A stretch of 64,000 nt of DNA from Cranoglanis bouderius (taxonomy: Eukaryota > Chordata > Actinopteri > Siluriformes > Cranoglanididae). Positions 57,616 through 64,000 of the stretch are shown here, one piece after another. Position numbers and translations under genes: made by a program. How positions within the stretch are numbered: position 1 is the stretch's first letter; each line of letters starts with the position of its first letter. The stretch covers positions 27,868,755-27,932,754 of the forward strand of contig CM042539.1 of assembly GCA_023630585.1 (NCBI GenBank), in the 5' to 3' direction. The notes below the pieces were generated by a model, which made no database searches, was not told the DNA's origin, and saw only the letters and a list, made by a program, of their open reading frames with translations.

Positions 57616-59500
57616 CTAAAGAGAACGATGCAGCGGCGCTTTAGTGCTGTAGTCCGTCCAGCTCTCTCGCCTCCTCATCTGTACAATCTGCTAAAACATA
57701 TCAGCTTCCAAAGCTTCAACTTTCACACTAATAGCACCATCAATGCCATCGCGCTCATCATCTCTTAGATCACTAACTAGTCTCTACTGTAACTCAACGT
57801 CGTAGAGGTGCATTGCATTCTGGGATTTTGAGTGCAGAGCTTACACTAACATCTTTGCAACTTCTAAATTGGTTGAACCTCTAAAACCTGACTGTTATCC
57901 TTTTAGGTTTGAGATTGTTGAAATGTTTTTCTTTTGTTAAACTCCATTGTAAATGCACTCGCAATAACGATGTCCTCCTCTGACGTCAGAGCGACACACA
58001 ACTGCTGACTTCTCACAGGAATAACGATAATACAGCACCAGGTAACACATTAGCACCTGACTCACTAAGCACATCACAGATATGTTTATGTAAACATATT
58101 TATTGTGTTTCAGGGTGGAGATTTCCTTTTCCTCAGCCCCGCAGACCAAGTGAGGCGGCCCGATCAGCAGGGTCACGGCTTTAGTTCTCATTTGTGATAG
58201 CTTTCAGCGCCATCTTGTGGTTCAGGAAATATTTAATTCACAATGAGCAGCCAGAGAAGGCTGGCATTCATTAGTAACAAGGTATATTAATATAAAATCC
58301 TTTAAAATGGATATGTATACAGGTTATTAGTGGATAAATCCATAGTGGAAATGAACTGTGTTTAAAAAACATATTATTTGGGATTGCTAAATACTTAACC
58401 CCTTTTTGTCTTTTTGACCAAAATGCTATATGCAAGCTTTAACTACCTCATGCAACAAGAAAAGCTGTTAAATCTGAAGACTGGAATCTGTGTTCATGTT
58501 TTATTGGTATTTATTTATTTAATTTTTTTGTCCTTCTTGTCCATCTTTGCATTATTAAGATAAAAAAATAAAAAAACAGGTTTATTATAGTAAACTAGAA
58601 CTAAACAACAACAAAAAACAAAACTAAAAACCATGAAAAATTCCAGAACTTTTCAGGACTTTAACTAAATTTGTTTTTTCAATCTTTTTATTTTTAAAAG
58701 GTGATTAAAACAGAAATGATGACGTTTTAGTGCAGAGTATAAGAAAACAGACACCACAGACACAAGATTTAACACCTTAGTGTTTTGAGTTTATATAACT
58801 TTGAATATCCAATATAAAAATGTTTCTGAATAGTCTGAAAATTCATTCTATATTTTCCCAGACTTTTTGTCCCACTTAGTAAATCTTACACTAGACACTC
58901 TGATATAACACTTTTTTTCTTTTTTGACGTTTTATCTAAACTCCCAGAAATTCCTTCAAATCTGTTCCCACTCCAGAATGAATGCAGTGATTTTGTCGCT
59001 GGACGTGAACAGCTGGCTCCTCTGGCTCATCCCACATCACCATTCAGGGCATTGAGCTGAGGATTTTGTGCGAATAAGGACCCCAACCGGGCCAAACAAT
59101 GGCAGCGCTGAAAAGAGAAGGGGTAAGGGATGGGGAGGGTTGTCGAAATGCAAATTCACTCTCTCCGTTTCCCCTCAGAGAAACTCTGCAGGAATGCACA
59201 GATCGCCGCTTCTCTCCGAACGGGAAGCAGACGTCGGAGAATAATGCAGGAGGAGACAGACACAGGTGCGCTGTAGGAGGATCCACCTGCAGAAAACGGC
59301 CCTCTGAGGTAAGATTCGGGTTTTTATTCACCTCTGTGATAAAAGTTAGGCGGGAAAGTTTGAACTGGCAGCGTTTATCTGCAGGTCTGAGGCCTGTCAA
59401 GAGCTGTGCATGAAAAAATTATTAGTGTGTAGAAAACTATTCAGTGCAAGTGGGATCTTTTGTGCTTTCACAGTAATACCTAACTTTTGAGAGAGAAAAA
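57616..59500. other. Region without a confirmed gene; possible first exon near 59.1-59.3 kb
   Basis: At 59210-59309 a GC-richer block ends CCTCTGAG|GTAAGAT, a strong donor at 59310, downstream of an octamer-like ATGCAAAT at 59148-59155. This could be a 5' exon of a + strand gene beyond the window. Open frames overlap it on both strands, but no protein family is recognisable. Confidence 0.3.
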
Positions 59501-59529
59501 ACAACATTTTTTGTTGCATTTACATATAA

Positions 59530-60420
59530 TATTGTAGTATAGTGTAATATAGAGTAGTAGTATACTTATATAGCACAGCTATACAGACGATGTAACGTTA
59601 CATTATAGTATAATATCCGAGACAAATACTATTCTGATATAGTACAATTATTCAGACAATATATTACCGTACAGTATAGTGTAATAGTATAGATTAATAC
59701 TGTACTGACAATACCACCTTAGAGAGAGTATAATATTATAAAATACTGCAATAGCATAGAGAGTAATACTATACTAACATAGTACAACTGTAGAATATAG
59801 AGATGATACAATATAGTATAATAGCATAGAGAGTAATACTATACTGATATACCACAACTATGAAATCAATACAGCATTGTAACAAACTACACCATGGTCG
59901 CATGACTTCAACGTCACCACCTACTGACGTATTTTATGTCGTAGAACAAAAACCCATTAAAAAAAAAACCCATTGACTTTGGGACGATGGAACTGGAAGT
60001 GCTAAAATGCTAACTAATTTCCTCACCACTCTATAGGATAAGTTACATATAACAATTTAGTACTGTGTAGTATACTAGTTCAGGTAAGTATTAAGCAAAG
60101 CAGTATAGTATATTGTATATTTTTAGTATACTGTAGTCTAATAGTAGAGTATACAAACTTTAATAAAGCATATTAAAGAGACTAATACTATAGTATACAG
60201 TGTAAGTATTAAGAAGGTATTATATAATGATATGATATAGTATAATGGTATGGTATAGTACAGTAAAGTATAATATATGCTACAGCGCCATAGTATAATA
60301 GTAGATTATAATATATTATACTATAGTAGCATAGACTATTAATAGATCATAGTGTAGTATGATAATAAAATGATGTATAATACAGTATAGTGTATTGCAA
60401 TAGTAGAGTGTAATAATTAG
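59530..60420. repeat. Degenerate TAGTATA-rich repetitive tract
   Basis: Nearly 900 bp dominated by variants of ATAGTATAATA and GAGTAATACTATACT; CATAGAGAGTAATACTATAC occurs at 59754-59773 and 59825-59844. Looks like a decayed tandem array. No gene. Confidence 0.65.
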
Positions 60421-60462
60421 GCAAGTAAGGGATAATCTACAGCTAGCCGTGGATTATCCCAC

Positions 60463-60917
60463 TTATACCATGGTCACATGCCAGCATCGACAAGTTAAAG
60501 CTGTCATTGATGTTTGCAGCGCAAAACCTGACTGAAAGGATAAAAATAACGATTCATTCTCGTTATTTATTTTATATACGGGTCGTCAGATCTAGAATTC
60601 TGCTCACTCTAAATCATCCACAGATATAACGTGGTCCGATAATATTACGTTTATTTGAATGAATTATAGTAAATAGTTATGATAGAGAGAGAGAGAGTGT
60701 GTGCGCGTGTGTGAATTACCTGCGTCTGTGCCGCGTCTCTACTAATAATGAAGCTGTGAGTTTAACTACCGTATGCATCTGTAACTGTATGTTACTATGG
60801 TTACAGTCGTTTATAGGCAGCGCATTAATTTAGAACGGTGATTAAACCGACTGTGCATTATACCTGTCACGCCTTCCAGCCAATCAGAATAGAGTATTCA
60901 GACAGACCATGGTATAA
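60463..60917. mobile_element. MITE with perfect 13-bp terminal inverted repeats
   Basis: TTATACCATGGTC at 60463-60475 and GACCATGGTATAA at 60905-60917 are perfect inverted copies bounding 455 bp. No coding capacity. Immediately upstream, GGGATAATC (60429-60437) and GATTATCCC (60452-60460) form a perfect 9-bp hairpin arm pair that may be part of the same element. Confidence 0.75.
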
Positions 60918-61172
60918 ATTATAGTATAGTGTGTATAGAGTGTACAGAGTGTGTTATAATAGTAGAGTATACTAGTGTAGTTAAAACTGCGTCTTTATTT
61001 TCCACGCAGAAGTGTTATTGTTGTTTGTGTTAAACACTTTACTGAGTTTATATACTTATAAAGGGAGAAACAACTCTGCATTAATGAGAGATAAACGTAA
61101 ATACACTAAGTGTATATGGAGTATGATATAATTCACAATTGTGTTGCTGTATTGTGTCCTTCAATGTCTTTT

Positions 61173-61216
<44 letters not shown>

Positions 61217-63439
61217 AGAATGCTTTAATGCTTCAGAAAGAGAAACATGACCCAGAGTACGGTTGGATTTTTGTCTCTACCTCTACCTGTTTTCTTCATA
61301 TAGTTCTAAACTGAAAACTTTTCATAACCAACCATTGCAACTGTTTTTTGCGAGTGCAGACCCAAGTTGTGTATTCGGTGTGTCTCATTAACGGTTTCTC
61401 TGATGCCTCGGCATTTTTTTTTTTTTTTTTGTTTAGCACCACTCCGCTGCTCAAAGAACTCGCTGAACAATTGGCCTATTCTGCCCCGTCCCAATGACCC
61501 CCAACGCCCTCCCCCCCGACTAATGCCTCCCTCCACTTCCCTAATTTCCACTTGATTAAGCTTCTCGAGTCCAAGAGGGAAAAACGCTTCACTAACTCAG
61601 AAGTAGCAGCGAGCCACAAAAAAAAACGTCCGACTACGTTTATTTCTTAAACATCAGGAAGGAAAACACTTTTATATTCATTTTTATCAATAGTATTAGT
61701 AGAAAGTGCTTTTAACCTTTAGAGCTTGGCGATCACAATTTGAGCTGCATTCAGCATTCTCAGGAACTATTTAACTCTTAGCGACAGACATCATTAAGCG
61801 CTGCATGATTAATGGTTTCAGATGATTCCGAATCAATCCACTTCAATGAAACCACAACGTTTCCAAGTTGCATAACGACAGAATTTGGATTTCTGGTGTC
61901 TCTCTGCCGTTTTCTGTTATTAAAGTAATTTGTGGAAGTAATACATTAAGCTATTTTATATTCATTAGAGAAAAACGTACGGTCTATTAAAAAAAAAAAA
62001 GTTCTGGGTGACTTTAAAGGGAAAAAAAGAAAATAAGACTCATTCTAGCTCCAAATTTAGTGGATGAGGAGGAATTACTGTATGTGCTGACCTTTATAGA
62101 GCTGTAGGTGTCACTGCAGCTTCCAGAAAGTGCTTGCTTTTCAGTCTGTTGAATTATTAAGTGCTCAGTATATCATATAATAAAAGACAGTGGTTCTCTT
62201 TTTTTTTTTTTTTTTTGCGGACCCATTTACCTGTAAAATACAGTAAACTCCTTATGAACATAATTCAGGTATTAAACTATTAGACTCATTTAAATGTCTA
62301 TAAACAATATTTTGTGTATTTATTAGAGCCATAGAGCTTTTTATACCTGAAATATTCACTAAGTGGTTCAAGCTGACATTATTTAAGGGACCATTTTTTT
62401 TTGTGACAAGTCAAGCAGGCTAATAAGAACTCAGTAATAAATATAATAACTCGGTTGACTGTGATTTCCATCTGGTTATAGGGTCCAGATGTTACACAGT
62501 GTGGCTTTTAAAACAGAGACGTCACATCACGATTTTAAATCTCAGACCTCCCTAAGATTTTCTTCACGAGACTAAATTCACCAAATCTCAGCCTCAGGAG
62601 AAATCCAGACTTGGCATTAATATGTATATGTATGTTAATTATATTTTTACATTACTGAATTTTGAATTGTGAATTTTGTGCGGTGTGTAAAAGCCTTTGA
62701 CAGTTAAAAGGAAAGCAGCAATATTAACGTCTGATTAAATAATTAGTCATTGTTTCTGTTCTTCTGCTGAGAGACTCATATGGAACTTGTGGGGGAAAAC
62801 CTGGTGTCGATGAATTTGCTCGTCGGTTTTGAGCGAGACGGCGCATGCAGCGAGCCATGACGACAATTTATTCTTGTATGTTTAGTAATTAGAAATTTAA
62901 TATTTAGTATGTTATATTAGATTTTTGTGCAGCTCTAACTCAAAACCAGTATGTAAAAGATCTTGTATCGGTGCATCCTTTACCACTAATTGTGTTTGTG
63001 TGTCTGTTGTTTGTCCCAACATTCATACCCTTTCCAAGTTTTTTCACATTTTTTTCCTGCTCGTTTGGCCGTTTAAGGCCGTGGGGGATGTTGGTCGTTG
63101 TCCAGGCCCCATAAAGCCCACTGAGACATGGCCGTGATTTTGGCCGTTATAAATAAACTTGACTCTACTATCAGCGCCAAAACACTTCAAGCGCAAACTT
63201 GAAAGTTGTAAACAGAGCTCAGAGCGAACAGGCTCAGGAGATTCGCTGCTAACAAAGAAAGAACGGTGTTGGAGCTCGCTGTCCGAATTCTCGACCTGCT
63301 TGAGCAGTTGCTTAGCGATGAGCCATGGATCAGGACGGGATAATCCAGTTTGAGTCCGGACGATGAATCTCCCTCTCTACTGAACTCTCCTCTTTCTCAG
63401 AACTCAGTGCTTTGAATACTGATGTCTCAGTTTTACACC

Positions 63440-63476
<37 letters not shown>

Positions 63477-63488
63477 TTTAGTGGCTGT

Positions 63489-63531
<43 letters not shown>

Positions 63532-64000
63532 CCTCTTCCTGTCCGCTTCTGGCTTTAGTCCAGTAGCTGTACAGAGTTGAACTGAAGTTCAAAGGTAGGG
63601 TGTTACATGTACATTTACATATTTAATGCTTTTTTAAATATTACACAGTGTATATTTCTATACGCTGTGTGGAATTTAATTTGCACCAGAGACACTTCAA
63701 GTGTACCACAATTGCCTATAATGATCAGAGAGCAAAAACACCCAGAAAGGCATTTTTTCCCCAGCGGTAACATGATTAATATGAACAGGAAGCACTACAT
63801 CCATTGTTTTAATAAGTAATAAGAAATAAGGAAGCTAGAATTCCTCTGTTGTACTGTGAACAATAGACAAATAAATCCAAACGGACTTTTTTACAGGAAA
63901 TTGCTGCTTTGAAGTATTCATCTTGTTGTATGTTTATATTTAATATGGGTTTGTTTGTGTTGCTCGAGGTTGTGCAACAAATAAAATGTAAACAAGAAGA
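60918..64000. other. Distal region with no recognised gene
   Basis: Mostly AT-rich unique-looking sequence. A CA run at 61171-61213, T runs at 61413-61430 and 62200-62216, a GA run (63443-63473) and a CA run (63494-63528) are the only clear features. Open frames here are short and lack motifs. Confidence 0.5.
63443..63528. repeat. Paired (GA)n and (CA)n microsatellites
   Basis: About 15 GA units, a 20-bp spacer, then about 17 CA units. Confidence 0.95.

Noticed and set aside
57937..58191. 84-aa minus-strand open frame (VTLLIGPPHLVCGAEEKE...)
   Set aside because: No domain, no splice context that joins it to another exon, and poor codon character.

Overview
The window is vertebrate nuclear DNA and almost certainly teleost. 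It has spliced genes with GT/AG introns, dense Tc1-like DNA transposons, MITEs and SINEs, long AT and CA microsatellites, and two copies of a fish-type NLR gene (FISNA-NACHT-LRR-B30.2). An apparently undamaged gastric proton pump gene (atp4a) points to a fish that kept a stomach. That excludes the stomachless lineages that lost the gene (for example cyprinids) and fits catfish-like or similar groups. A siluriform is my best guess from the repeats, but it is inference only.

Layout. (1) 1-6.96 kb: the 3' part of atp4a on the + strand, ten exons read through in frame to the stop at 6747. (2) 8.3-21.3 kb: gapdhs, with a TATA promoter, a short noncoding first exon, a 9-kb first intron holding a near-complete Tc1 element (12325-13832), then ten coding exons giving 335 aa. 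(3) 21.3-23.1 kb: intergenic DNA with transposon debris and a degenerate minisatellite. (4) About 23.1-39.5 kb: NLR copy A. (5) 39.5-41.7 kb: spacer. (6) About 41.7-57.6 kb: NLR copy B, a tandem duplicate of A including its 5' noncoding exon and its 3' flank. (7) 57.6-64 kb: no gene I can name; repeats, a MITE and a possible first exon near 59.1-59.3 kb.

The most interesting content is the NLR pair. Copy B reads through 15 coding exons with every splice phase matching, to a predicted 1549 aa: a short leader, two tandem copies of a 128-aa two-exon cassette ending in a TRIM-type B-box zinc finger, a PYD-like death-fold exon, FISNA-NACHT, about 14 LRRs and PRY-SPRY (B30.2). The double B-box arose from a 1.48-kb local tandem duplication of a phase 0-0 exon pair. 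Copy A has one B-box cassette and has lost the PYD, FISNA-NACHT and half of the first LRR exon. An interspersed repeat is fused directly into that LRR exon, so A is a broken gene or encodes separate B-box and LRR-B30.2 products. An ISRE-like GAAAnnGAAA site sits at the 5' exon of both copies, which would fit interferon control. Several Tc1/MITE insertions in copy A have recognisable empty sites in copy B, so they postdate the duplication.

Limits: all homology is from reading the sequence. Family names rest on remembered motifs, splice sites are hand-picked, and no alignment or database search was run.
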